64,000 bases of DNA from Sclerurus mexicanus (Eukaryota > Chordata > Aves > Passeriformes > Furnariidae). Both the position numbers and the translations under genes were made by a program. Where the stretch lies: assembly GCA_013396755.1 (NCBI GenBank), contig VWZF01002544.1, forward strand, positions 59,322-123,321, written 5' to 3'. Numbering within the stretch: the stretch's first letter is position 1; each line of letters starts with the position of its first letter. Shown here in pieces: positions 22,030 to 33,600 of this stretch. The notes under the pieces were generated by a model that saw only the letters and a program-made list of their open reading frames with translations, had not been told where the DNA came from and did no database searches.

Positions 22030-22545
22030 GACTGCCCATGCTTCATGCCCATCCCTATGCCCTGTGTCCCATGCCCATGTCCTGTGCTCGTGCCTTGTAT
22101 CTGCAAACATTCCATGTGCCCGTGCCAGAGCCTGTTCCCATGTTCCATGCCATGCTTGTGGCCATGCCCACACCCTGTGCTCATCCTGGTGTCCATGTTG
22201 GTGCCAGTGTCCTATACCCATGCCAGTGCTGATGCCAACACCCATGCCTGTGCCTGTGCCCGTGTTGGTGTCACTGCATGAGGAGTAAAGGCTGCCTGCC
22301 ATGCCCATGCCTTGCTGTGCCCGTGCCTGTTCCCACACCCTGTGCCGCTGCCATGCCCATCCCATGCTAGTGCCCATGTCTGTGTCAGTGCCCATTCCCA
22401 TGTCCCATGCCATGCCAATGCCCATGTCCGTACCCTGTGCTCATCCTGGTGCCCACGCTGGTGCCCGCACCCCACCCGCACTGTGCCTGTGCCTGTTCCT
22501 ATATCACATATCCCACATCCCATGCTATGCCGGTGCCCACGTCGG
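22030..22545. repeat. Degenerate minisatellite, CCCATGCC-type unit
   Basis: Irregular repeats of short units such as CCCATGCCCATGTCC and CCTGTGCTCATCCTGGTGCC run for about 500 bp. They give stop-free frames on both strands. Confidence 0.75.
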
Positions 22546-22929
22546 TGCCGGTGTCGCCAGTCTGTCGCACCCTCCGCAGGCTGCACCGAGCCGGTCCCGG
22601 CTCCCCACCAAGGCCTGGCTGGCGGCCACCAGTTATCCCAGTCCCGACCAGCAGAGGGGAATGACGGTCCGCACGAGCATCCCTCCTCCTCCCGTGCCCT
22701 CGGCACCAGGGGCTTCGCATCCCCGGCCCCGCGGTCCCCTCCCTGCCCCGGGGCTCTGGCGGGCGGGTGGGTGCTCACCCCCCGGCGGGTGAGGGTAGGG
22801 TGACACCCCCCGACCCCTGCTCTGCCTGCCACAGCCCCGTGGCACCGGCTGGTGGTGTTTTGCAGGTCCCCAGCTGCCCCCAGACAAAGTCCTCCCTGTC
22901 TGCACGGAGCTCCATATCCAGCCTGGAGG

Positions 22930-23190
22930 TAGGGATGGAGCTGATGGATCCTGCACAAAGCTCCGAGCCCAGGTTGGAGCTGATGGATCCTGCACAGAGC
23001 TACATGCCTGAGCTGGAGCTGGGGCTGCAGCTGATGGACCCTGCACAGAGCTCCGTGCCCAGGTTGGAGCTGGGGTTGGCGCTGGTGGGTCCTGCACAGA
23101 GCTCCGTGCCAGGTTGGAGCTGATGGATCTTGCACAGAGTTCCGTGCCTGGGCTGGAGCTGGTACTGGAGCTGGTGGATCCCGCCCCTGA
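22930..23190. repeat. 42-54 bp minisatellite
   Basis: About five diverged copies of a unit containing GATGGATCCTGCACAGAGCT and GTGCCCAGGTTGGAGCTG. The spacing between copies varies by inner duplication of GGAGCTGGGGCTG-like pieces. Confidence 0.8.
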
Positions 23191-26100
23191 TTCAGCAAGA
23201 AGCCAGTCGAGGCAGGCCTGATTCAGCACTGCTTAATCACCCCTGTTATCTGGGAGCGCAGCGCTGGAGTCAGCGGGACGGAGGGTGCAGCAGCCCACGG
23301 GCACGGCATCACCGCTCGCGGGGCTGGGCAGAGCTGCCCTCGCTTTTATCAGCAGCAGAAAGTTTTATTGCTGCAATTACGCAGCTGTTAATTGCATGAA
23401 GACCAGTTCTCGTGAAGGCGAGCACCCCCGGGTGCAGAAGGACACCTTCACCCCCTTGTTTGGCGGGAGCTCCTCCCTTCTTCCTAACCTTGGGTGGCTC
23501 ACGCTCCACCCCAGCAGGTCCCTTGACAAGGACACAACATAGAGAGCTCCGAGGCCTCAGAGGTGCCCCCTGGGTGGAGACACACCGATCCCCTCCGGCC
23601 GCATCTCCTGCCCGCAAGCACCTGCAGGCTCTTCCCCCACAGCGATCGGGTTTCCCGGTGATCCGGATGAAATGGAAACAGATCCCTGTCCCGGGGTCAA
23701 TGAGAGCGAAAGGAAAACTCCACTGATTGCTCCTTGTGTCAGTGAGAGGGAAATAAACATTTAGTGAGCTGGAAGCTTTACCCTGCAATGCACTCCTGTG
23801 TTTAATAGTTGCAGGAATTCAGCAGGTCCTGGAGGCAGTGAGTGATTGGGAACAGCCTGTTCTGAGCGCTGTGCAGGTGCATCAACCACCTTTGCTGCTG
23901 AGAGGTCAGATTTTACACCGTGGTAATGATTTCACGGAAAATCCATGGCAAACAAGGTGGGGTGATCCTCCCCACAGGCACCAAATCCAGGGGGACCAGT
24001 TGAGGGGGCAGGAGAGCAGGGAGCTGAGCACATAGACCCTGTCAAGCTTCATTTGACTGCTGTGAGCGTAAAGAATATCCCAAATAATCAACTTTTCTTT
24101 TGTTAAAAATACTTCCTCGTGGCCAGGGATTGTGGCATCAGGATCATCCAGAATTGCTGGGTCCCTGGGAGGGTGAAGGACAGTTTGCTCAACATGACAG
24201 ACCAATGTCCCCAGGCACTGAGGGCTTTACCAATTTGGGGACTATCTCAGCTCACTGCTGCGATCACCCCCATGCCAGGAGCTGCCTGAAACCATGAGAA
24301 TGTTTATTCTCCTCAACTGTATTCAGAGGGAAATCCTGCATTTCGAAGCTGGGATAATTCAGGCAGCTCCAGGCAGATAAGCATTTTTCCCATATGTTCA
24401 GTGAGATGTAATTAGCTGGAATGATTAGACTTTATCACGCTGCAATTTTGTACGACTCTGATGCTGCACTGTCTCCAACAGGAGGGATGTCTGTGCTGGT
24501 CCCTCGCAGCTCTGGCACATGGGACAGGGTGTGATAAACCCATCACTTGTGGTGCAGGAGCTGCTGTTTTGTTTTGCCTCTGCTCAGGGCTGCCAAGGGC
24601 TCCTGAACCAGGTGGCATTTCCTGAAGCAGGTGTCTTTGTAGAGGGATGCAGGGAAGGGGAGCAGGGAGATGCCTGAGTTGGTGGGCAGGTGCTGCTGCC
24701 TGTCTCTGAGCCAAAGGATTGAGCCTGCAAAGTGGGATGGATTTGATGGATTTGAGTCAGGAGAGCAGCAGGGGGCTGTGCCTGCACCCCTTGTCCTGCC
24801 ACAGCAGGATGGGCTCAGTGCTTGAGCAGGGCCAGGCTGGGCTTTGCTCCATGCTGTTCCCAGAAACTGGCAGCAGGAGAGGAAGGACAAACCATTCCCA
24901 TCCACATCACCTCCACAAGCACCCACTGAGACAGCAGGGATTAAGGAAACACACACCAGGACAATCCCCTCTGCACGTGACCACATGGGAATACACCAAA
25001 ATGTGCTCAACTGCCGAGCTTTGAGTTTTCAAACGCCTCTGATCACGACAAAACCCTCCAGACAGCTCCCTGATTCCCCTCTTCCCAAGCTTTAGCAGCT
25101 GAGCCTGTCTCTGCCACCAGCCAGCCTGTGCCAAAAATCCAGCGCTGCGTCACCGCTTGGTGGTGACTAACAGTGCCAGGGCATCGTGCTCATCTTCAGG
25201 TGGTTTCTGCAGCCCCAAAAACAGCCTCTGTGTCTGTGTTACAGCCTCCAGTCTATTTCTGCATGCCACAAACAAACACTTCCTGTTTGCAAATTGACAA
25301 TATCAATGCTGTCTCTTTTTTACCTTTTCATTAAGTTTTTATGGATTTTTTTATTTATTGAAGAAACACATCAGTGGGTAAAAGAGGCAGGTAATGACTC
25401 AGTGTGTAGTGCTCCAGTGCCTACATGGATTAATTTTTCAAAAATAAGGCTTTTATACCCCTTACTTGGTCTGTTTAGCAGGACTGTGTGTGCACTGTCT
25501 AAATCATATTCCATGCACTGCTTTTTTGAAAGGGATGAAGCCTGGCTTCTAATAATGAAGTGATTTCCACGGGTAGATATTCACATTTATTTTCAATTTG
25601 AAGGGGGTGGATGCATTTTCACCACCTTTTAAATATCATCACCCACTAAGGCAGACTTTCAAATGAATTCAGAGCCAGACTCCTCAGGGATCAGCACTGG
25701 GGAAAGTGTTTAAAAGCCTCCAGTGGAACAATTTTCTATTGGAAATGAGATTTCACTGTAGATAAATTTCCCACAAGAATCCCTTGACTTCAACAGCATT
25801 TTGGCCAGGGAAACAAACAGCAAAGAAGCCCTCTGCTAAGGATAAAACCTTCTTATGGGGCATCACAGAGAGGAAAAGGGAAATATTTCAGCTTTGGAAT
25901 CATTTTCCCTTTGAAAAGACTTGCAAGGGTGTTAAGATGGAAAAGACTGATGCACTGTGAGCATTCCTGGGGGAGAGCCCAGCCCAGGGTGTATCCCAGC
26001 CCTGTCCACCCTGGCTCCCGGGACAGATGCAGGCGGCATCTGGATGCCAGTTGATGTTCTTTGGCCTCGTGTGGAATGTTCAGCTCCAGCAGAGATTGGC

Positions 26101-27079
26101 CTGACATGGGAGCACCCACATCCCCCCCTGCAGGTCTCCCTGAAAGGGACGATGCTTGGCCCCAGGTTGGCAGCACCCTGGCATGGCGAGGGGGCAGGAC
26201 CTCCTGGTGTCCCCTCGGGCTGTGCCAGGCAGGGGGTGACACCGTCTCAGGGCAGGGCTGGCGGCAGCAGCAGGGAGAGGCGTTTAGAGCCTCCTGCCCC
26301 CTCCTCAGCACCGTGGCTGGCCAAGGAGAGCTATTTCAGGAGGATGCCTCGCTCCGGGGCTGGTCGCCTCCATTCCTCCCTCCCACAGCCTGCCGAGGGA
26401 ACAGTCCAGCCCAGGAAAAGCCTCCCGGCACAATCCCAGAGCTCTTTCCATGCCGCCTGGCCCAGACCAAGCCAAGCAACCTGGCCACAGCTAAGTCGAG
26501 CTTTGCCCAGCCCAACCCAAGCTTCCAGTGGTCTGGAAGCTTCCAGGGAACCAGAGCGATCCCAAAGCATGGTTCCACCTCGGCAGCGACTCCCTGGAGC
26601 CGCCCTGCAACTTGGAAACAGATTGAACTTTCTGGTCACACCACCGCGTCCTCCTCCTTCCTCCTCCTCCTCTTCCTCCCTCGGTCACACCCCGGCTGCT
26701 CGCTGTGCCCGGGGTCTGGGAATGACACCGGCCAGGCTTTTCCTCCAGCGGGATCGTGCCCAGGCAGCGCTGGACGATCCTGAGAAGGGTTGTTTCCGCC
26801 TGTTGCTCTTGGGAAAGGAGCTGCAGGAGCAGCAGGAGGAAGGTGGAGCTTTTCCACCGCTTCCTCCAGCTCCGCAGCTCCGGCTGCTTCCTGCCTGGTT
26901 CAGTGTGTCCAAGGAGACTTTGCTGGATGGGTGGAACATTCCTGGTTCTTGTACCCCGCTCTGTGCCCTCCAGCAAGCCCGGTGATGCTGGGGAGATGCC
27001 AAGCCCCCGTCCCGGGGCAGTGGAACCAAACAGCTCTTTGTCGAAAAATCTTTGGCTGGTGAAGGTTTTAAGTCGACTT

Positions 27080-27620
27080 GAGTTTTGCCATCCCCTTTTC
27101 CCAGAGGCCGGGGAGGGAGAGAGGCCCCTCGCCCTGCCCTGCTGCCCGCCGGCTCCCACGGCCCCTCCGCACCTTGGCACTGCAGGGGCACGGGCAGGGC
27201 AGGAGGCCCGGGGTGTGGGCGCAGGTAGGACGGAGCCCGGGTGTTGCAATACCGGGAGCGCAGCCCGGTGCCAACACGGAGCAGGTTTTCCCGGCGTGGG
27301 TCCCGCGGGAGTGCGGGGGGACACGCGGGGCTGTGCGNATGGGAGATGTGGTCTCCACGCACCTGGACGAGGGTCGCCGCCAGCACATCGCGGGTGAGCT
27401 CCCGGCGCGCCCCCCGCTCCCCGACGGGCTTTGCCCGTCCCTCCTTCGGGCCCTTTGGAACCTGCCCCAACAATATTCCCGGGACCCCCCCTCCCCTTCC
27501 TGCTCTTCTCGTCTCTCGCTTCTTAAACTTCTTTATTTTTACAGTTTCCCCGTGTTTTTGCCTCGGCACAGCCCGGGGCGCTCGGCGAGGGTACCCGAGG
27601 TGCTCGTTTGAGTCCCAGAT
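27080..27620 (+). promoter_or_regulatory. NIBAN2: NIBAN2 CpG-island promoter region
   Basis: A CpG-rich block surrounds NIBAN2 exon 1, with no TATA box seen. It includes the 5' UTR, an N at 27338 next to the ATG, and the start of intron 1. Confidence 0.6.
27339..27393 (+). CDS. NIBAN2: NIBAN2 exon 1 (start)
   Basis: Encodes MGDVVSTHLDEGRRQHIA, very close to human MGDVLSTHLDDARRQHIA, which fixes the ATG. An undetermined base (27338) lies directly before the ATG. The donor GTGAGC starts at 27394. Confidence 0.95.
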
Positions 27621-30600
27621 GAAAGGCTGGGTTGTGCCGGGGGTGTTTGTGTTGGCTCTGGGGGCCGTGTCTGTGTGCGAACCCCTCGGTCTGCAGGGAG
27701 GGAAAGGGGGATCTGGGCTTCGGGGGATGCTGGAAGCCGGGTCCTGTGCAGGGACACCGCTGTCAGCACGGGGACTGGCTGGCAACTGAGTGTTACTTTT
27801 CTTTACAGTGCTGGGAGATCCTTAGAAAAGCTCTCCCCTCGAAGGTTCTGGGTGGAGTGAATGACTGGATGCCCCCAGTCTTCCCGGCACAGGCAGGGAC
27901 ACAGCAGTGCCCCCGCCACCGCCGTGGGACGGGGCAGGGTGACAATGTGGTTATTGAGAGCCCGTCTGTCCCGGGGCGTCAGCGCCTCGCCCCTGGCACG
28001 GGATGTCTGGCCAAAGCCCCCTGGGAACCGCGGGACGTGGGATTATGGCTCTACACAGGCAGGGGTTGTTCGAAGCAGCAACAGCTGGCGTGGTCAGAGC
28101 TGCTAATTGGGGCCTGCGGTGACTTGCTTGACCCCTGTAAGTGGGGTCACCCCTCTGTCGCGGTGCTGGGCTCCCCCGAGCCACCTTGCATCACTCGTGG
28201 TGCTGGCGCTTGTCCCCCTCGGGGCTCCCGAGCCGGCAGGACGTCACCTCCGAGCCCTTTCACGCTCGGGCTTTGGTTTCAGCTCCCCAGGCTGAAACAG
28301 CCCCTCGTCTCCAGTGGGTGAAGCCACCCCCTCTCCGCCCCCCTGGAGCCACATCTGGGCGGGTGCCACGACCGAGCGGAGCTTCCTGCTGGACCTTGCG
28401 CGTCTCGCCGGGAGCTCAAAGACTCGGGAGCGCCGATGTTTTGGAGGTTGCTCCACCATATCATTTCTGTGTCTCGGCCATAAAGCCGCGGGAGTGGCTC
28501 TGAAGTCCTTTTGTCCCCAAGGGCTCTGGGGGAAAAGCTGCTGCCAGTGGAGCACAGTGGTCGAGCTGCGTGCGGCTGGCACACGGACCCGGTGTCCCGT
28601 GGGGTACAGTGGAGCCCATCAGCCCTGCCAGGCCCCCGCCGTTCCTGGCAGGAATGCTTACGTGGTATGCGGCTCAGCAGGACGCCAGCAGGTTTTTGAG
28701 CTTTGAAGGAGAGCTTGGAACTCGCTCTGGGGTTTTCGTCTCGCATTAGTTAAAGCTAAACGGGGCTGACCCGTGAAGCTGCGCCTGAGCGGGGCTGCAG
28801 CCTGTTTGGATTCAAAGCACATCCTGAATTTCCCTTTAACTTGCTGGTTCTCTGTACAGAGATAACTCCCTGCCCGAGCCCTGTGATCCTAATCCTGAAG
28901 AATAACAAGGAAAAGCCCGTCTGGGTTTTTTCTATGCAGGAATCTGTCTCTGCTGGGTCAGGAATCGGGTGTTTGCAAGGCCAGGGTGGATGGTTGAACT
29001 CTGGCAGGGAATGAGCTGTTCCCTCAGGGTGGGTTTCAGCCCGTGGTCGGGGGGCAGGGGGATGCAGATGACTGGGAAAAAAGATTTAATGGGAGAAAGA
29101 TTGCTGTGGAATAGGATTATGGAGATTGGGCTGGGACATGTCCTGTGCCACACTGCAGCTCTGAAGGTTTGGAGTGAGCAGGGGGGACACGCACCTGTAC
29201 TGGGACACCTCCCTGGGAGAGACTGGAGCAAACTGGGTTCCTGGAGCACCTCTGCTCTCACCTGGGCTCCTCTCTGGGTGAGGAGCCCCCAGAGCTGGGA
29301 GGGGCCGTAACCCAACAGGCAAGGCACGACTTGCTGTCAGGCATGCAAAGCAACGTGGCGGGGAAAACTCCGGGTTTTCCTGCCTAGCTCGGCCTGTTCT
29401 CTGCTGCTTCTGCTGCTGGTGCCCAGGGAGGGATCCAGCCCCTCTCCAGGCAACTTTTCCCAGTTGTCCTCACAACTTTAGGGAGTTTGGATGCCCATGC
29501 TGATGTGACCCCTTATTGCTGGAGGAATGGGAGCTCTCTGGGGTTGGCAATACTTCTCAAGTTTGCAGCCACCGGAACTGCTGGGGAGAACTTGGGGGGA
29601 GTCCCTTCTGGGACTGGAGCTCTCAGCACTGCAGCTGGATTAAAGGCAGGAGGGAGGGAGGAAAAGCCCTCTCATGCCATGGCACAGCCCCCTCTGCATT
29701 GGAACCTCTCCCATCAAAGCCAAGCTGTGAAGGTCCCATGCCCTTTCCCAGCCCACACGATGGTGGCTGATGCCAATGTCTCCCAGAGGTCACGAGCCAC
29801 ACGCTCGTGACTTGTGTGTTGCTGGCTCAGGACCAGGGTCTTTCCTCCCACTGGTGATGCTGGTGGGACTGGATCCCTCCAAGCAGGCATGGAGGCAGCA
29901 GGGATGCTGTGCTGGGGCTGTCAGGGCAGCCAAGTGTGCTCTACACCTGGATGGTTCTGGCAGCGCTGCCTGAAGCTCCTGCATCCCGTTCTCCAAGGTC
30001 TCTGGAACTGGTGCTTCCTTCTGCTGCCCTGCTTTGGACATCTTTTGGACGACATGAGTCGTCCAGTTTGTTTGTCAGCACCCTTTGGCTGCCGCCCTCC
30101 TCCTCTTCCTCCCAAACGCGGGTTGGGAGTCGCTTCCAACCTGCTCTGTGGGCAGGAGCAGCGAATGGCTCAGGGATGGGCTCCATCACCTGGGGACACG
30201 AGGGTGGCAGGCACAAGGTGTCCTGCCAGGGCTCCTGGGAAAGCTGAGATGTCACTGGGTAACCTGGATTTTTGCAGTGTCCCCTTCTGTCCAGGGAAGT
30301 GCTCCTTCCTCCCAGTGCTCCCAGCCTGGAACTGGATGAAGCTCTTCTGTTGTGCTGGAGTAACTCTATCCCTGTAGCATCCCAGCCCCATGGACCCCTT
30401 CTCCAGGGGAATGGGCATGACTGGCAGGAGCTGGGTGGCCTATCCTGGGCACCTGGTGGGTGTGGGAGCCCAGGGACACAGCAGGAGCTGCCGGATGTCT
30501 CCATGGCCAGAGGGATGTGGAGGTGGGTGGCAGTGCAGGGAGGGTCCCCGGGAGCTCACACCTTGTTTTGGCATCTCTAGGGAGTCACCAGCCCGTTAAT

Positions 30601-33600
30601 TACAGAGTAAACCAGCTGTTAATTTTGGGCTGGGACTTCCACAGACACCAGCCCACGCAGTGGTGGCAGAGGTGACACTGAGCCTCGTCCCTGGGGCTGG
30701 ACCTGTGGCATTTCCGCTCCAGCGAGCCTTGTCAGGCATCAGTGGCTGCACATCCCCGATCCCACCGCGGAGCATCCTTCTCCTGCCTGCAGGCTGGGTG
30801 CCAATGGGATGGGCTATGGGGTCGGATCCAGAACTGCCTGGCAGATGCCAAAAGGTGCTGGGCTGTGGTATGCCACAGGGATGGAGGCTGCTGGCAGCAG
30901 GGAGAGGTTTGCTGTGGCTTCCCTAAGCGTGACACTCATTTCCCAGCCTTGGCCACAGCTCGGCTCCAGCCGGCGTGGGAGGCGGAGGATGCCGGTGCTG
31001 GGCTCTGGGGTGGGTCTTGAGGCTGAAACCCTCGCCCTGCCCCCGGGGGGGAGTGGTGCAGGGAGGCTCCGAGGGTTTGTGCTGGGGACCTGCAGTGGTT
31101 TCTCGTAACGAAATGTGTGTCTTCTTTCATCGTGAAATAAATAACTCCCCTGGCATGTCAGGGCTCCCTGCCAGCAGGAAGGGCTGGTTCTGGCAAGCCA
31201 GGGCTTTACCTGCAGCCGTCGTGTCGGGGCACGGGGCTCGCTGGGAGCCAGCGTGCTGGGACAGGGGACATTGTTCTGGTGGCCTTCCCACGTGTGCAGG
31301 CAATAGGAGCCCTCCCAAAGCTGCCCGTGCTCTGCCCCGGGGGCAGAGCCTGCCTTCCCTCTGGGAGGGCTTTCCCTGCCTCCCCCACCAAGGGTTTATC
31401 CAGAGGCTTTGCCTCAAGCAAGCTGGGGCAGGCACGGAGGGTTTCCCTGCTCTACCTGGGAGCAGGAGGGCCGGGACAGGAGGAGTGGAGCTGGCAGTGC
31501 AGCTGAGAGCTCTTCTTGGGTCGGCCCCGGGAGAGAAAAGCACCTCCAGACCAGGACACCCCCACGGCAGCATCAGACACCCCTAAACCCATTGCAGGGA
31601 CCCAGCAAGGGAAGCACAGCCAGGAGCTGGGATTTTTCCAAGCCTTTGCCTCCCTCCTGCCCTTAAATTGCTGCAGAGGTTGGCTCAGCTCAGAGGGGCT
31701 CGGTGCCTCTTGGCCCCTGTCAGCTCCATCCCACCCTTCTGGGATTGATTGGCTCCCAAGTCTCCAAGCTTTCCAGCAGGATCCAGGGATGCTGGTCCAC
31801 AGGCACTTGCTGAGATGTGAAGACAGGCAAGGACCAGCTCTCCAGGACAAGGCTGAGCACCCTCTCTGCCCCTGCAGGATCCAGTTCTGGTTCCACCACC
31901 CTGTTTGTAAGAGGTGTCTCACTTCATCCTGGGGCTGAAGCTCCTATCACCTGGCAGTGAGGTCCCCAAGCAGAAGCTGTGCCCCCTCCCCAGCCCCTGG
32001 CTGACCCTGGAGCCTTGTTCAGCGCCTGGACATGCTTGCAGTGGCTCCATGGAGAGCCCGGTGCCAGGGGCAGGCGGGGAGGAAGGGGCAGAGCAGAGCT
32101 CCTTGTTGCTTCCTCTCAGTCTCTTGGACTGGAGAGGGAGGAAGGAGTAAAACTCCACCTTTTCCCCTTTTTCAAAGGAAAAGAGCAACGACATTTGACA
32201 CAGGTCCCAGCCCTGGCTGGTAGAGCACAGTACTTTTCTCCCTGCTCTCCTGCCCTTCTCTGTGCCCTCCTGCCCTTCTCTGTGCCCTCCTGCCCTTCCT
32301 TGGCAGGGATCTGTGCCTGCCTGCAGCCAGAATCCCAGCTCTGCCCTGGGGAACTCAGACCCTTCACTGTAGGAATCCTGGGATGGGACATTCGCCAACA
32401 GCAGGATGGATGGGACACTCTGCCCTGGAGCTGGCAGAGGACCTGGGGCAGGATTTCTCCTCTCTCCTGCTATGCTGGTGGTTCCTAGGGGACAGGAGGC
32501 TTTTCCTGGCTTCCTCTCTCCTTCTGACAGCTGTGCTCAGCCACTTAGGGGGTTTCCCTGGATGAAGGGATGTCCCCAAAGCTGGGATGACCTCGGTGCC
32601 ACCCTGTGAGGCAGGATAATCAGGCTGTCAGTTCCCAGGCACCCAAAGTGCTGCTGCTCGGCCACGGGAAGCATCCTGAGCCCCTTCTTCTCATCCCAGC
32701 ACATGTAGGGCATCACCTGAGACCGGGACAGAGCCTTGCCTTGGGAACATCCCTGCCTTGGGATCATCCCTGCCTTGCCTCTGCGTGGGAGCCTCTTTGC
32801 TTTCATGGCTGCTGCCCACCCTCCTGCAGCAAGGGTGGGCTCTGTGCTGCTGGGCACTGACTGCCAGCCCCATGGCACAGGTGTCCATCACCCCAAGTTG
32901 TCCATAGTTCACCAGGGTCCGCAGTGCCTCCTGAACATCCTTGGCCATGGGAGACACTGATCCCTTGGCCACCCTCAGCCAGGCATCACCCTCCATGGGG
33001 ATGAGGGAACAGAGATGGAGGGCTGTGTGGGATACAGGAGCTGGGCACAGGACCCTCTCCAGGGTCAAGGGCTGCAGCAGAGGCCAGGACAAACTCAGGA
33101 CTGTTTTGTTCCAATACCTCTTGATGGGCTTTTTTTTTTTTGGATGTACATAAAAGTCTTTGTTTGGTCTCTTCCCGTGGGACTGGATTGGGTTTCCCGC
33201 TGGCACCATCCAGCTGGGCAGAGGGAGAGTGTGCCAGGTTCAGCTCCTCTCCCTGGGTCTGAGCCCAAGGGACATGAAGGGACTGGCTTTTGCCCTCTGC
33301 TGAGCCAGAACCCTTTGCTGGGACATGCTGGAGCAAGGATCACCCACCCACAGGTGCCCCCCAGCACACGAGGGACCTGGAGATGTCCAGATTTGCTTTG
33401 GCCCCTTTGCCATGGGGCCTCCCCTGGTCCCACAGCTCCCAGGAGCCAGGGGTGCCCGGAGGATGCTGGTGCACACCCTGGCTTGGCATGGTGGGATTGC
33501 GCCATTGCAATGCTGCCTGGCCGGTGCTGGTGGATGAGCTGGACCTTATCTGGGGAGGGGTGATGCTGGTCCCACCCTGCTGTGAGGAGAACCTGCTCCA

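Larger units (their letters stand above)
19113..27080. other. Intergenic 5' flank between STXBP1 and NIBAN2
   Basis: No gene was recognised in these 8 kb. They contain a short TA/CA alternating tract near 19735-19765, AT-rich possibly conserved blocks near 19930-20110 and 23340-23410, the two minisatellites listed separately, and an AT-rich stretch at 25200-25930. A poly-pyrimidine run lies at 26645-26685. Confidence 0.5.

Noticed and set aside
22212..23229. ORFs with repeated LMDPAQSS or CRIHQLQP peptides
   Set aside because: They come from the 42-54 bp minisatellite, open on both strands, with no conserved flanks.
25957..26985. 342-aa plus-strand ORF upstream of NIBAN2
   Set aside because: Ser/Pro/Arg composition typical of GC-rich shadow frames, with equally long ORFs on the opposite strand.
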